DNA of 64,000 nt from DATAJX01 sp036261915 (GCA_036261915.1 DATAJX010000005.1:72859-136858); one strand, 5' to 3'. Shown: positions 14,755 to 23,732, counted from the stretch's first letter. The notes: generated from the sequence alone by a model not told the origin. Translations and numbers: made by a program.

Positions 14755-17397
14755 TTATTCTATCCCCAGCGCGGCGGCGATGACCTTGGCCTGCTCGGTT
14801 TGGTGGCGCTTGAGCGTGCCGGTGGCCGGGCTGGCCGAGGCCGGGCGGCCTGCGTAGTGCAGGAAGCCCCAGTCGTTGTTCCAGTTATCGCGCACGAATT
14901 GCCAGGCGCCCATGTTGCGCGGTTCTTCCTGCGCCCAGACCACCGTTTTGGTTTTGAGGGGGGTGAGCGCCTCGGCCAGTTCGGTTACCGGGAACGGATA
15001 GAGTTGCTCGAGGCGGAGGACGGCGGTGTCTTCGATCTTGGCTTCGGCGATCTTGGCGGTGAGGTCGTAATAAATTTTACCGCTGCACAGGATGACGCGT
15101 TTGGCCTTGGCCACTTGCGGCACGATGACCGGCTGCCAACCGCCGGTGGTGATGGCCGTGGCCGGGCTGACCGCCGCCGGGTGGCGCAGCAGGCTTTTGG
15201 GCGTGAACACCACCAGCGGCACGCGCTGGCGCTGTTTGGCCTGCCTGCGCAGCAGGTGGAAAATTTGCGCCGGCGTGCTGGGCGTGGCGACGGCCAAGTT
15301 GTTTTCGGCGCACAATTGCAGGAAGCGCTCGATGCGCGCGCTGCTGTGCTCGGGCCCCTGCCCTTCGTAGCCGTGCGGCAACAGCAGGGTGAGCCCGTTG
15401 GCCTGCCCCCACTTGGCGCCCGCGGCCGCGAGGAACTGGTCGATGATGATCTGCGCGCCGTTGGCGAAATCGCCGAACTGGCCTTCCCAGATGGTCAGCG
15501 TTTCGGGCTGCTCGAGCGCATAGCCGTATTCGAAACCCATGGCCACGTATTCGGACAGCGGTGAATTGTAGATGCTGAGGTTGGCGTTTTTGGCCAGCGT
15601 GTTGAGCGGCGTGACGCGCTGGGCATCGGTTTGGCCGATGAGCACGCCGTGGCGGTGGCTGAAGGTGCCGCGCTGGGCGTCTTGCCCGCTGATGCGCGTG
15701 CCGATGCCTTCGGTGAGGAGGGCGCCGTAGGCGGCGGTTTCGGCCGCGCCCCAGTTGAGGTCGCGCTCGCCATTCAGCATGGCGATGCGTTCGTCTATCA
15801 CCTTGGCGACCTTTTCGTTCGGCACGAAACCGGCGGGCAGGTCTTTCCAGGCCGCGGCGATCTTTTTGAGGACGTCGGCTTTGATGGCGGTGGCGGGGGC
15901 CTTGGCATCGGGTTGCAGGCGCGGGCTGTTTTCCACCGTGGTTTTAAGCCCGGTTTGGCTGGCGGCGTAGGCGGCGTTCAGTTCGTTGATGAAGGCCATT
16001 TGCACGCGCTCGGCTTCGGCGTCGGGCATGTTGAGGCGGGCCTTGTAAACGTCGGCCGGCACGGGGTGGCTGCGGATCTTTTCGTACAGCAGCGGCTGCG
16101 TGAAGGTGGGGTCGTCGCCCTCGTTGTGGCCCCAACGGCGGTAGCCGATGACGTCGAGCATGACGTCGGCCCCGAACTGCTGGCGGTAGTCGAACGCGAA
16201 CATGATGGCGCGGTGGCAGGCTTCGGCATCGTCGGCATTGACGTGCACGATGGGGCCGCCGGTGGCGCGGAAGTTATCGGTGCACCAGGCGCCGCTGGTG
16301 CTCTCGCGCGGTTCGGCGGTGAAGCCAATTTGATTATTGAGCACCACGTGGATGGTGCCGCCGACGTTGTAGCCGCCCACCGCCGCGAAGTTGTACAGCT
16401 CGGCCACGCTGCCCTGCCCGGCCACGGCGGCATCGCCGTGCACCAGCACCGGCAGGGCGGTTTGCCCGGCATCGATGAGCGCCTTGGCGCCGCCCGCCAC
16501 CACCGCGTTGACGGCCTCGAGGTGGCTGGGGTTGAAGGGGATGGTGAGGTTGACGGTGGCGCCGCCTTCGGCGTGATAGGCGTATTTTTTGCCGAGGTGG
16601 TATTTGACGTCGCCTGCGCTGGGGCCTTCGGCGTCGTTCAGCGTGTCGGCGAAGCCGGCCATGAGTTCGGCATAGGGTTTATGGAAGACGTTGCACAGCA
16701 CGTTGAGGCGGCCGCGGTGGGCCATCCCGAGCAGGATGTTGCGCTTATCGTTGGGGCCGCCTTCGGCGCCGTAGCGCTCGATGAGGCTGATGAACATGGG
16801 GATGAAGGCGTCGTTGCCTTCGAGGCTGAAGCGTTTGGCGCCGACGAATTTGGTGTGGAGGTAACGCTCGAACGCATTGGCCTTGACCAGCCCTTCGTAG
16901 AGGCGTTTTTGCGTGGCTTCGGCGATTTGCTCGGGCGCCTTTTCCCACCACTGCTGCACCCACGCGCGGGCATCGGTGTTTTGCACGGCGCCGGTTTCGA
17001 TGCCCGTGCTGCCGCCGTAGGCGCGTTGCAGCGCGGCCATGACATCGGCCACCGGGGCCTCGGGTTTTGGCAGCACGCCGAAGGTGGGGATGACATCGGC
17101 CGGATTTAATTTATAGCTGGCGGGGTCGAGTTCGGGGCTGCGGGCGGGCGCCGGGTTGAGCGGATTGAGGTTGGCGCTTTCGAACCCCTGTTTGCGCCAG
17201 GCGTCGATGAGGCCCCAGGCGGCGAGGCTTTTTTCGTTGCCGCCACCGGTGCCGCTGCCCGTAGTGTTCTGGGCGGCCATCCAGCCGGAGAAATAGGCCT
17301 GCCATTCGCGGTCGACGCTGGCGGGGTTTGCCTGCCATTGGGCGAGTTTTTCTTCGACGAAGGGAAGGCTGGAACTATCGAATACCGGGGCAGTCAT
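14755..17397 (-). CDS. sucA: 2-oxoglutarate dehydrogenase E1 component
   Basis: A thiamine-diphosphate enzyme that decarboxylates 2-oxoglutarate and loads the E2 lipoyl group. At 880 residues it is a little shorter than usual (about 930-980). Conserved blocks include the N-terminal WQAYFSGW segment, LLGMAHRGRLNVLCNVFHKP, HVNADDAEACHRAIMFAFDY, GYRRWGHNEGDDPTFTQP (ThDP/metal region) and LPHGYEGQGPEHSSARIERF. It heads the operon sucA-Nudix-sucB. Confidence 0.97.
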   Translation of the reverse strand: MTAPVFDSSSLPFVEEKLAQWQANPASVDREWQAYFSGWMAAQNTTGSGTGGGNEKSLAAWGLIDAWRKQGFESANLNPLNPAPARSPELDPASYKLNPADVIPTFGVLPKPEAPVADVMAALQRAYGGSTGIETGAVQNTDARAWVQQWWEKAPEQIAEATQKRLYEGLVKANAFERYLHTKFVGAKRFSLEGNDAFIPMFISLIERYGAEGGPNDKRNILLGMAHRGRLNVLCNVFHKPYAELMAGFADTLNDAEGPSAGDVKYHLGKKYAYHAEGGATVNLTIPFNPSHLEAVNAVVAGGAKALIDAGQTALPVLVHGDAAVAGQGSVAELYNFAAVGGYNVGGTIHVVLNNQIGFTAEPRESTSGAWCTDNFRATGGPIVHVNADDAEACHRAIMFAFDYRQQFGADVMLDVIGYRRWGHNEGDDPTFTQPLLYEKIRSHPVPADVYKARLNMPDAEAERVQMAFINELNAAYAASQTGLKTTVENSPRLQPDAKAPATAIKADVLKKIAAAWKDLPAGFVPNEKVAKVIDERIAMLNGERDLNWGAAETAAYGALLTEGIGTRISGQDAQRGTFSHRHGVLIGQTDAQRVTPLNTLAKNANLSIYNSPLSEYVAMGFEYGYALEQPETLTIWEGQFGDFANGAQIIIDQFLAAAGAKWGQANGLTLLLPHGYEGQGPEHSSARIERFLQLCAENNLAVATPSTPAQIFHLLRRQAKQRQRVPLVVFTPKSLLRHPAAVSPATAITTGGWQPVIVPQVAKAKRVILCSGKIYYDLTAKIAEAKIEDTAVLRLEQLYPFPVTELAEALTPLKTKTVVWAQEEPRNMGAWQFVRDNWNNDWGFLHYAGRPASASPATGTLKRHQTEQAKVIAAALGIE

Positions 17398-17548
17398 TTA
17401 AAGCTCTGTTTTGTTTTTAGTGCACATGTGAATTTCGGGTTCTGATGCTATACGCCCGGCACACGGCTTGGGCAATAGCCGGGCATGCTTTACGGCGCCA
17501 ACCAGCTGATATACAACGCGGCAGTTGTCTTTTTGGAGCATCTTTTCC

Positions 17549-17980
17549 ATGGCCCGTTTACCCGACCGCCTTATATATGTTTGCAGCAAGGTCGCTGAAA
17601 TTCCACTTTGGCAAGATTTGCGCGCGCAGGGGCTGCCGATCATCAGCCGCTGGATCGACCTGCCGGACTTTGTTGAAAACAACCGCGAGGCCGCAGACAA
17701 CCTGTGGCATGAGATGATAGCCCCCGACATGCGGCGTGCTACCGATATGCTGGTTTTTCAGCGCCGACGTACCGACATGTTCAAGGGTGCCCTGCTGGAG
17801 ATCGGCATGGCCATGGGGCATCAGCTTCCGCTGATGGTGGCCTCGCCCCTGGGCCAGAAAACGCGCCGCGAGGCGTGGGGTACCTGGATAACTGCCAGCA
17901 ATGTGCAGCATTGCTTTGGCCTGAAAACCGCTTTGGCGACACTGGGCTATCCTCATCTGAAAATACCCCGCACGACATGA
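17549..17980 (+). CDS. Putative nucleoside 2-deoxyribosyltransferase-like protein
   Basis: A 143-residue cytosolic protein beginning MARLPDRLIYVCSKVAEIPL with the core MLVFQRRRTDMFKGALLEIG then MAMGHQLPLMV. The start IYVxSK and the E-(I)-G-x-A-x-x-x-x-x-P layout resemble the nucleoside deoxyribosyltransferase / YtoQ-like fold common in phages and mobile regions. The start at 17549 uses GGAG about ten bases upstream. Substrate unknown; it may act in nucleotide salvage, as 8374-8832 may. Confidence 0.6.
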   Translation: MARLPDRLIYVCSKVAEIPLWQDLRAQGLPIISRWIDLPDFVENNREAADNLWHEMIAPDMRRATDMLVFQRRRTDMFKGALLEIGMAMGHQLPLMVASPLGQKTRREAWGTWITASNVQHCFGLKTALATLGYPHLKIPRTT

Positions 17981-18007
17981 AAAAGGCCCCCTTGCGGGGG
18001 CCTTTTT
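17981..18007. terminator. Bidirectional terminator
   Basis: AAAAGGCCCCC-TTGC-GGGGGCCTTTTT between convergent genes at 17980 and 18020. Confidence 0.9.
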
Positions 18008-18019
18008 CAATGAGGGCGG

Positions 18020-18469
18020 TTAAGCGTAAAGGCCTTTGGCGACGAGGTTGCCCGCCAGCAGTTCGCCGGTTAAGGCGCCCTGGCTGTTGTAGGTGCCCGC
18101 GAAGCTGTTGCTGACCATGCTGGCGTACAGGTTGGCGGCGTCGGCCGCGTTGAAGCCGGTAAGTGCGCTGTACGGGTTGGTGCTGGGCGTGCCGGTGCCG
18201 AGCAGGGCCGACAGGGTGCCGGCATCGGACGACACCGGAACCGATACTTTGCTGATGAATTCGTTTTCGGACACGCTGCCGTTTTTATCGGTATCGAGCG
18301 CCTGCACGATGGCTTGTGCCTCGCCCTGCGTGGCGGTGGCGTGGTTTAGGAACACGGCGCCGAGGGTTTTGGCCTCGGTTACGCTGAGGCTGCCGTTGCG
18401 GTCGGCATCGGCACGCGTGAACAGCGCCTGTTGCAGCGCGATGTTGCTGAGCGGGTTGATGTTGACCAT
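18020..18469 (-). CDS. EF-hand calcium-binding protein
   Basis: A 149-residue protein with two canonical EF-hand loops, DADRNGSLSVTEA and DTDKNGSVSENEF, each with acidic residues at positions 1, 3 and 12 or equivalent. The C-terminal half is Ala/Ser/Asn-rich with no known domain. There is no signal peptide, so it could be a cytosolic calcium buffer or sensor, or exported by an unknown route. I use the ATG at 18469; the GTG at 18490 would sit at or before the predicted transcript start. Confidence 0.82.
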   Translation of the reverse strand: MVNINPLSNIALQQALFTRADADRNGSLSVTEAKTLGAVFLNHATATQGEAQAIVQALDTDKNGSVSENEFISKVSVPVSSDAGTLSALLGTGTPSTNPYSALTGFNAADAANLYASMVSNSFAGTYNSQGALTGELLAGNLVAKGLYA

Positions 18470-18494
18470 GCCTTCAGTTCTCTCCGGCACCTAT

Positions 18495-18524
18495 ATTATA
18501 GCAATTGGCGCGAGCCGTCACTAA
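18495..18524 (-). promoter_or_regulatory. Promoter of the EF-hand gene
   Basis: Consensus TATAAT at 18500-18495 on the minus strand, with TTAGTG (18524-18519) 18 bp upstream. The predicted start of transcription lies near 18488. Confidence 0.5.
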
Positions 18525-18617
18525 CAGGTTCAGGGTGGCTGTGTCTTTTGTATAACAGTGAGTTAGGCGTATGCCTGGGCTGTCAGCACAAGGCAACGGA
18601 ATGGTTCATAATAAGAT

Positions 18618-19475
18618 ATGAGCACCTATATGCGTTTGGCGTTTTTGCTTGCCGGACTGGCGCTGCCCGCCAGCGGCTTTGCGCTGGAGAGCAGCACCGT
18701 GGGCACCGGACAGGCGGCCCAGGCCAGCGTTGATGCGGTGAACATGAAGCTGGAAAGCGCCGTGGCCGCATTGACCGCCAAGCTGAACCAGATCATGGCC
18801 TGTAATACGGCCCGTAAATTTTACGCCCCCAGCGACACCCGCAAGGACGTGAACAACTGCGTGGCCGTGCAGGATTACGATTATACCGCCACCAACAACA
18901 GCGGGGTATATGCCAACGGCAGCCGCAACAACGATTTTATGGGCCGCTTTGTCAACAATGGCACAGGTACCACCAACAACCACGGCGTGCTGGGTCAATC
19001 GAGCAATAACGGCGTTGGCGTTTACGGCCTGAGCAGCACCAACTGGAGCGGTGCGTTTGATGGCGGCACCACCGGCTATGGTGTTTTAGGCCAAGGCCAG
19101 CACGGAGTTTACGGCATAAGCACCGCCAACGGCGGCTATGGCGTTTACGGCACCACCACCATCAACAACGGTTGGGCCGGGGTGTTCAACAGCGGTTCCA
19201 GCACCGGCGGCGTAAGCATTGATAATACCGCCCACAATGCCAACCTGTGCCTGAACGGCACTTGCACCACCAGCCTGAGTGCGTCATCGAGCCCCAACGG
19301 GATCATTTGGGGCGGGTATTTCATCAACGGTAACTACGGCTGCTACAACCCCAACCCTTTCACCGGCTCGTGCAGTTGCCCGGCCGGATATGTCACCTCG
19401 GGCAGCATGTCGGGGACTTCGGGCGGTTACACCTTCTTTTACTATCAATGCTACAAGGGCACCTTCCACAACTAA
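18618..19475 (+). CDS. Exported protein with GVYG/GYGV tail-fibre-like repeats
   Basis: A 285-residue secreted protein with a signal peptide (core FLLAGLALPASGFA, cleavage likely after GFA). A short helical segment (NMKLESAVAALTAKLNQIMA) follows, then a repeat region NNGVGVYGLSS, GYGVLGQGQHGVYGIST and GGYGVYGTTT, typical of beta-rich fibre or adhesin shafts. The C-terminus has several cysteines (for example GSCSCPAGY). The ATG follows CATAAT by five bases with no Shine-Dalgarno. It shares composition and layout with exported proteins at 3578 and 63314. Confidence 0.72.
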   Translation: MSTYMRLAFLLAGLALPASGFALESSTVGTGQAAQASVDAVNMKLESAVAALTAKLNQIMACNTARKFYAPSDTRKDVNNCVAVQDYDYTATNNSGVYANGSRNNDFMGRFVNNGTGTTNNHGVLGQSSNNGVGVYGLSSTNWSGAFDGGTTGYGVLGQGQHGVYGISTANGGYGVYGTTTINNGWAGVFNSGSSTGGVSIDNTAHNANLCLNGTCTTSLSASSSPNGIIWGGYFINGNYGCYNPNPFTGSCSCPAGYVTSGSMSGTSGGYTFFYYQCYKGTFHN

Positions 19476-19479
19476 CCCG

Positions 19480-19504
19480 AAGCCCGGCGGTGCCGGGCTT
19501 TTTT
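19480..19504 (+). terminator. Intrinsic terminator
   Basis: AGCCCGGC-GGT-GCCGGGCT followed by TTTTT. Confidence 0.88.
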
Positions 19505-20411
19505 ATTGGCGCTTGAGCCAGGTGAGCGCGGCGGCTGCATCGGCTTTTTGTTGAACCAGGCCTGCGGGGTAGCTGTTGCGCAGCCAGGTGCGCTGGCGCT
19601 TGGCGTACTGCCGCATGGCGGTGAGGTAGCTGGTTTCGGCCTGCTGCCACGACATTTGGCCGCCCAGGAACGCGCCGATGTCGCGCACGCCGACGCTTTG
19701 CAGGCCGGGGGCGCTTGGCTTGTTTTGCGCCCACGCCAATTGGACCTCGTCGACCACGCCCGCTTTTTGCATGGCCTGCCAGCGCTGGAGGATGCGGGCG
19801 TTCAGCTCTTCCTTTGGGGGGTTGAGGGCGAGGCAAAGATATTCGCCTGATTGTTTAACATTATTATTTTTGTTTTTGAAACTGCTGAATTTTTTACCCG
19901 TGGTTTGGAATACTCCGAGGGCGCGGACGATGCGCTGGGTGTCGGTAGGTTTAATGTTATGCGCAGCGTCGCGGTCGGCTGCATGAAGGTCGTTCCAGAG
20001 GTTCTGCAGCGGCTCTTTTTGGAGGCGTTGCTGGAGCGCGGTGGCCACTTCGGGCGACACTTCGGGCGCGGCGACGTTGGTGGCGTCTTCCATCAGGCTT
20101 TTGAGGTAGAAGCCGGTGCCGCCCACCACGATGGGCGTGCGGCCCCTGCCCTGCACTTCGGCTATTTTTTGCGCGGCGTCGGCGGCGTAGCGGCCTGCGC
20201 TGTATTTTTCGGCTATCGGCAATATTTCAAACAGGTGATGCGGGGCGGCTTTGTAGTCTTCGGGCGTGGGGCATGCGGTGATGATGGGGATGTTTTGATA
20301 GACCTGACGGCTATCGGCGTTGATGACCTCGCCATTCAGCGCCTGCGCCAGGGCGACGGCCAGCGCGCTTTTGCCGCTGGCGGTGGGGCCGAACAAAACG
20401 ACGGTGCGCAT
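19503..20411 (-). CDS. miaA: tRNA dimethylallyltransferase
   Basis: Adds a dimethylallyl group to N6 of A37 in tRNAs reading UNN codons. The 302-residue protein has the P-loop GPTASGKSALA, INADSRQVYQNIPIITACPT, PIVVGGTGFYLKSLM and GVRDIGAFLGGQMSW plus a C-terminal QRTWLRN. The start at 20411 overlaps the upstream stop (TAATG). A short AT-rich stretch (about residues 180-192, FKNKNNNVKQ) has unusual codon use for this gene. Confidence 0.95.
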   Translation of the reverse strand: MRTVVLFGPTASGKSALAVALAQALNGEVINADSRQVYQNIPIITACPTPEDYKAAPHHLFEILPIAEKYSAGRYAADAAQKIAEVQGRGRTPIVVGGTGFYLKSLMEDATNVAAPEVSPEVATALQQRLQKEPLQNLWNDLHAADRDAAHNIKPTDTQRIVRALGVFQTTGKKFSSFKNKNNNVKQSGEYLCLALNPPKEELNARILQRWQAMQKAGVVDEVQLAWAQNKPSAPGLQSVGVRDIGAFLGGQMSWQQAETSYLTAMRQYAKRQRTWLRNSYPAGLVQQKADAAAALTWLKRQ

Positions 20412-20737
20412 TACTTGCCGTGCAGAAGCGCGAACAGCCAGATGCCCACCGCGACGGCGATGAGGATGCCGCGCACCAGCCAGACGCCGCGCGGCGTGCG
20501 CAGCGGGGACAGCGGGCTTTTGAGGCCGTAATTTTGGCTGACCTTGTGGTTGAATACGTCTTCGAGGTCGGGCCGCGGCATGGGGACCGTGGCGTAGACC
20601 TTGGGTGTGGCCGGTTTGGCCGGGACCGCCCAGGGGCCTGCACCCCATTCGGATTTTTGAGGCTTTTTGGTGGTGGTTTTGGAGGCGGACGCCTTTTTGG
20701 GCGCGGGCTTTTTGGCTTTGGCGGGTTTTTTCTTCAT
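20411..20737 (-). CDS. Hypothetical membrane protein, Lys/Pro/Ala-rich N-terminus
   Basis: A 108-residue protein with a strongly basic, probably disordered N-terminus (MKKKPAKAKKPAPKKASAS), a middle segment (PDLEDVFNHKVSQNYGLKS), and one C-terminal membrane helix (RGILIAVAVGIWLFALLHGK). It overlaps mrp by ATGA and miaA by TAATG, so the three genes are one translationally coupled operon. No family recognised. The topology suggests a tail-anchored protein with a cytosolic basic domain. Confidence 0.75.
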   Translation of the reverse strand: MKKKPAKAKKPAPKKASASKTTTKKPQKSEWGAGPWAVPAKPATPKVYATVPMPRPDLEDVFNHKVSQNYGLKSPLSPLRTPRGVWLVRGILIAVAVGIWLFALLHGK

Positions 20738-21543
20738 TCGATGACCACTTTCGTGATGTTGGGCTGGTTTTCAGTATCGAGCAATTTATCCCACACCTTT
20801 TGCGCGAGGGTGCGGTAGGCGGCGGCCTCGGGGGTATCGGGCGCGCTGACGACCACCGGGCGGCCCTCGTCGGTGTTCTGCCGGATGGTGAAGCTGAGCG
20901 GGACTTCGGCCAACAGGCTAATGCCCACGGTCTCGGCCAGTTTTTCGGCCCCGCCGTGGCCGAAGATGGAGCTTTCGGCACCGCATTCGGGGCAGCAGAA
21001 CATGCTCATGTTCTCGACCATGCCGAGCACCGGCACGTTGATCTTTTTAAACATCTCGTAGCCTTTGCGGGCATCGATGAGCGCGATGTCTTGCGGGGTG
21101 CTGACGATGACGGCGCCATCGACGTGGGCCTGCTGGCCCAGCGACAGTTGCACGTCGCCGGTGCCGGGGGGCATATCGACCACCAGCACGTCGAGCGGCG
21201 CCCAGTTGACCTGTTTGATCATTTCGATGAGCGCCTTTTGGATGAGCGGGCCGCGCCAGACCAAAGCAGCATCCTCGGCCACCATGAAGCCCATGCTCAT
21301 GAGTTTGATGCCGTGGGTGATGACCGGGTCGATGCGCGCGCCGTCGCTTTCCGGCTTGACCGTGTGCACGCCCAGCATGCGCGGTTGCGACGGCCCGTAG
21401 ATGTCGGCGTCGAGCATGCCGACCTTGAGGCCCTGCACTGCCAGCGCGGCGGCCAGGTTAGCGGCGGTGGCGCTTTTGCCCACGCCACCCTTGCCCGAGG
21501 CGACGGCGACGATGAAGCGGACGTTTTCGATGCGGGGTGCCAT
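20734..21543 (-). CDS. mrp: Mrp/NBP35-family Fe-S cluster carrier ATPase (short form)
   Basis: A P-loop ATPase that carries or transfers iron-sulfur clusters. The 269-residue protein has VASGKGGVGKSATAANLAAA, DADIYGPSQPRMLG and the cluster-binding MSMFCCPECG with the CxxC. It lacks the N-terminal MIP18-like domain found in long forms. I use the ATG at 21543, close to the ParA-like core. That start lies only about 20 bp past the thyA terminator, so the gene needs its own promoter; TACAAA at 21557-21552 could serve, giving an almost leaderless mRNA. Confidence 0.93.
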   Translation of the reverse strand: MAPRIENVRFIVAVASGKGGVGKSATAANLAAALAVQGLKVGMLDADIYGPSQPRMLGVHTVKPESDGARIDPVITHGIKLMSMGFMVAEDAALVWRGPLIQKALIEMIKQVNWAPLDVLVVDMPPGTGDVQLSLGQQAHVDGAVIVSTPQDIALIDARKGYEMFKKINVPVLGMVENMSMFCCPECGAESSIFGHGGAEKLAETVGISLLAEVPLSFTIRQNTDEGRPVVVSAPDTPEAAAYRTLAQKVWDKLLDTENQPNITKVVIE

Positions 21544-21561
21544 GGGGGTGCTTTGTACGCG

Positions 21562-21594
21562 CAAAAAGGCCCCGCCGTAAAGCGGGGCCTTTTG
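21562..21594 (-). terminator. thyA intrinsic terminator
   Basis: On the minus strand AGGCCCCGC-TTTAC-GGCGGGGCCT followed by TTTTT. The next gene, mrp, starts about 20 bp further on. Confidence 0.88.
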
Positions 21595-21598
21595 TTGA

Positions 21599-22432
21599 CT
21601 AGACCGCCACCGGCGCCTTGATGGTGCCGTGGGAAACGTAGTCTTCGAGCGTGAAGTCTTCGTACTTGAACTGGAAGATGTTCTTCACGTTAGGGTTGAT
21701 GCGCATTTTGGGGAACGGGTATGGGCGGCGGCCCAGCTGTTCCTTGACCTGCTCGACGTGGTTTTTGTAGATGTGCACGTCGCCGAAGGTGTGGATGAAA
21801 TCGCCGGGTTCGAGGCCGGTGACCTGTGCGATCATCATGGTGAGCAGCGCATAGCTGGCGATGTTGAAGGGCACGCCCAGGAACACGTCGGCACTGCGCT
21901 GGTAGAGCTGGCAGTGCAGCTTGCCATTGCTGACCGCGAACTGGAACAGGCAGTGGCAGGCCGGCAGCGCCTGGCGCGGCAGGTCGGACGGGTTCCAGGC
22001 CGTGACGATGAGGCGGCGGCTGTCGGGCGTGCGGATGATGTCGTTGATGACATTGGTGATCTGGTCGACCGTGGTGCCGTCGGGATTTTCCCAGCTGCGC
22101 CACTGCTTGCCGTAGACCGGACCGAGGTCGCCGTTGGCATCGGCCCATTCGTCCCAGATGGTGACGCCGTTGTCTTTCAGGTACTTGATGTTGGTGGCAC
22201 CCTGCAGGAACCACAGCAGCTCGTGGATGATGGCCTTGGTGAAGACCTTTTTGGTGGTGAGCAGCGGGAAGCCCTGCGAAAGATCGTAGCGCATTTGATG
22301 CCCGAACAGGCTGTAGGTGCCGGTGCCGGTGCGGTCGGTCTTTTCGACCCCTTCGAGCAGGATTTTTTGCAGCAGTTGTTCGTAAGCGGCGTTGTAGTTG
22401 CCGGTTTGGGAAGGCATGTTGACGACGTTCAT
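21599..22432 (-). CDS. thyA: Thymidylate synthase
   Basis: Converts dUMP to dTMP using methylene-tetrahydrofolate, which it turns into dihydrofolate. The 277-residue protein has the catalytic Cys159 in LPACHCLFQF, DRTGTGTYSLFGHQMRYDL, and the folate/nucleotide-binding ALLTMMIAQVTGLEPGDFIH. The start at 22432 has an AAGGAAA Shine-Dalgarno. It is divergent from folA, which recycles the dihydrofolate made here. Confidence 0.97.
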   Translation of the reverse strand: MNVVNMPSQTGNYNAAYEQLLQKILLEGVEKTDRTGTGTYSLFGHQMRYDLSQGFPLLTTKKVFTKAIIHELLWFLQGATNIKYLKDNGVTIWDEWADANGDLGPVYGKQWRSWENPDGTTVDQITNVINDIIRTPDSRRLIVTAWNPSDLPRQALPACHCLFQFAVSNGKLHCQLYQRSADVFLGVPFNIASYALLTMMIAQVTGLEPGDFIHTFGDVHIYKNHVEQVKEQLGRRPYPFPKMRINPNVKNIFQFKYEDFTLEDYVSHGTIKAPVAV

Positions 22433-22467
22433 GACACTTTTCCTTTCGTGTCGGGTTGGTCGGGTTA

Positions 22468-22510
22468 CCGGTGAGTCTCTCACCGGCCAGTGGCCCGGAC
22501 TTTACCGGGC
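22468..22510 (-). other. Two hairpins in the thyA upstream region
   Basis: CCGGTGAG-TCT-CTCACCGG (22468-22486) and GCCCGG-ACTTTA-CCGGGC (22493-22510). If transcribed they would lie in the thyA 5' leader, 36-78 bases before the start. The rest of the thyA-folA gap shows nothing else that I can name. Confidence 0.5.
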
Positions 22511-22645
22511 TTTCTCGACCCATGACTCTGCCATGGGCGGGAAACGGGATAATGATGCGTGTGCCTTATATCCGTGACCAGCAGGTTGCACAACTGTTGG
22601 GCATGGTGTAGCCCTTGGAATAACTGACAAGATGGAGCCTGCCTC

Positions 22646-23140
22646 ATGCCGCTTAACGACATTGTTTTGATTGCCGCCATGGCCCAGAACCGCATTATTG
22701 GCGCCGCCGGCGGTTTGCCGTGGCATTTACCGAATGATTTAAAGCGCTTTAAAGCCATGACCATGGGCAAGGCGGTGATATTTGGCCGCACCACCTGGGA
22801 AGGCATAGGCCGCGAACTGCCGGGCCGCCACGTGATTGTGTTGAGCACCACCCCCGGCTACCAGCCGCCCCATGGCGCCCATGGCGTGGCCAGCGTGGAG
22901 GAAGCGCTGGCGCTGGCCGCCCGGCTGGTGCCCGGCCAGCCCGTGATGATTGCCGGTGGCGCCAAGGTATATGAACTGTTTTTGCCGCTGGCGACCCAGA
23001 TCGAGCTGACGCGCATCAATGCCGATTACGACGGGGATACGCTGTTCCCCCTCTACAACGAGGCTGGCTGGGTAGTGAAGGCGGCGGAACAGCATGAGGG
23101 GAGCCCTCCGTTCAGTTATTTGACCTACCGCAGGCAGTAA
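22646..23140 (+). CDS. folA: Dihydrofolate reductase
   Basis: An NADPH-dependent reductase that regenerates tetrahydrofolate. The 164-residue protein has IAAMAQNRIIGAAGGLPWHL with the active-site acid in LPNDLKRFK (Asp31), the NADPH-binding GKAVIFGRTTWEGIGRELPG, and VMIAGGAKVYELFLP. The GGAG about ten bases before the ATG supports the start. It is divergent from thyA and closed by its own terminator. Confidence 0.97.
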   Translation: MPLNDIVLIAAMAQNRIIGAAGGLPWHLPNDLKRFKAMTMGKAVIFGRTTWEGIGRELPGRHVIVLSTTPGYQPPHGAHGVASVEEALALAARLVPGQPVMIAGGAKVYELFLPLATQIELTRINADYDGDTLFPLYNEAGWVVKAAEQHEGSPPFSYLTYRRQ

Positions 23141-23181
23141 GATGCGCCAGCTTCCGCTGGCTGCCTCATGCTTCGCATAGC

Positions 23182-23211
23182 AAAGAAGCCCCCGAGTGGG
23201 GGCTTCTTTGA
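23182..23211 (+). terminator. folA intrinsic terminator
   Basis: AAAGAAGCCCCC-GAGT-GGGGGCTTCTTT. Works on the + strand; the flanking A/T runs could also serve the minus-strand gene at 23233 only if it were on the other side. Confidence 0.8.
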
Positions 23212-23232
23212 TGTCATTGACTAAGGGGTCAA

Positions 23233-23544
23233 TTACATGCCGGCCGGGGCGGCTTCGGCAGGAGCTTCAGCAGCCGGGGCTTCGGACTTCATTTCGTCCT
23301 TCTTCATTTCGGCCTTTTTGGCAGCCTTTTTGTGGCCACCCTTTTTGTGTTCGGCCTTCTTTTCAACCTTGGCTTCAGCCTTGACTTCGGCCTTGGGGGC
23401 TTCGGTCTTCACTTCGGCGGCCGGGGCCACTTCGGCTTTGGCGGGTTCGGCGGCCATCGGGGTGGTGGCGCTCATATCGGCGGCGAAGGCGGGGGCGGCA
23501 ACGAGGCCGGCGGCCAGGGCCAGGGCGAGGATCGACTTGGTCAT
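23233..23544 (-). CDS. Exported Ala/Glu/Lys-rich low-complexity protein
   Basis: A 103-residue protein with a clear signal peptide (MTKSILALALAAGLVAAPAF, cleavage after AFA). The mature chain is built from Ala/Glu/Lys/Pro repeats (PKAEVKAEAKVEKK, HKKGGHKKAAKKAEMKK) and ends in an Ala/Pro stretch. It is probably a disordered, charged periplasmic protein. The start has an AAGGA Shine-Dalgarno. It is divergent from the two-component system at 23733, which may control it. Confidence 0.7.
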   Translation of the reverse strand: MTKSILALALAAGLVAAPAFAADMSATTPMAAEPAKAEVAPAAEVKTEAPKAEVKAEAKVEKKAEHKKGGHKKAAKKAEMKKDEMKSEAPAAEAPAEAAPAGM

Positions 23545-23732
23545 TTGTATAGTCCTTGTTTGTTTATGCAATCACCTGAGGTGATGGCCAGATAGTGGGG
23601 GCGACTTGCCCCGAAGGTAAGTGGCCTTGCCCATGTTGCGGACGGTGATTCGTCAGGAACGTAAGAATCGCGTAAGGAAACATATTCGCTTATCACTTGA
23701 AGGCTTTTGGCCGGAGGTATAAGTATAAAGGC

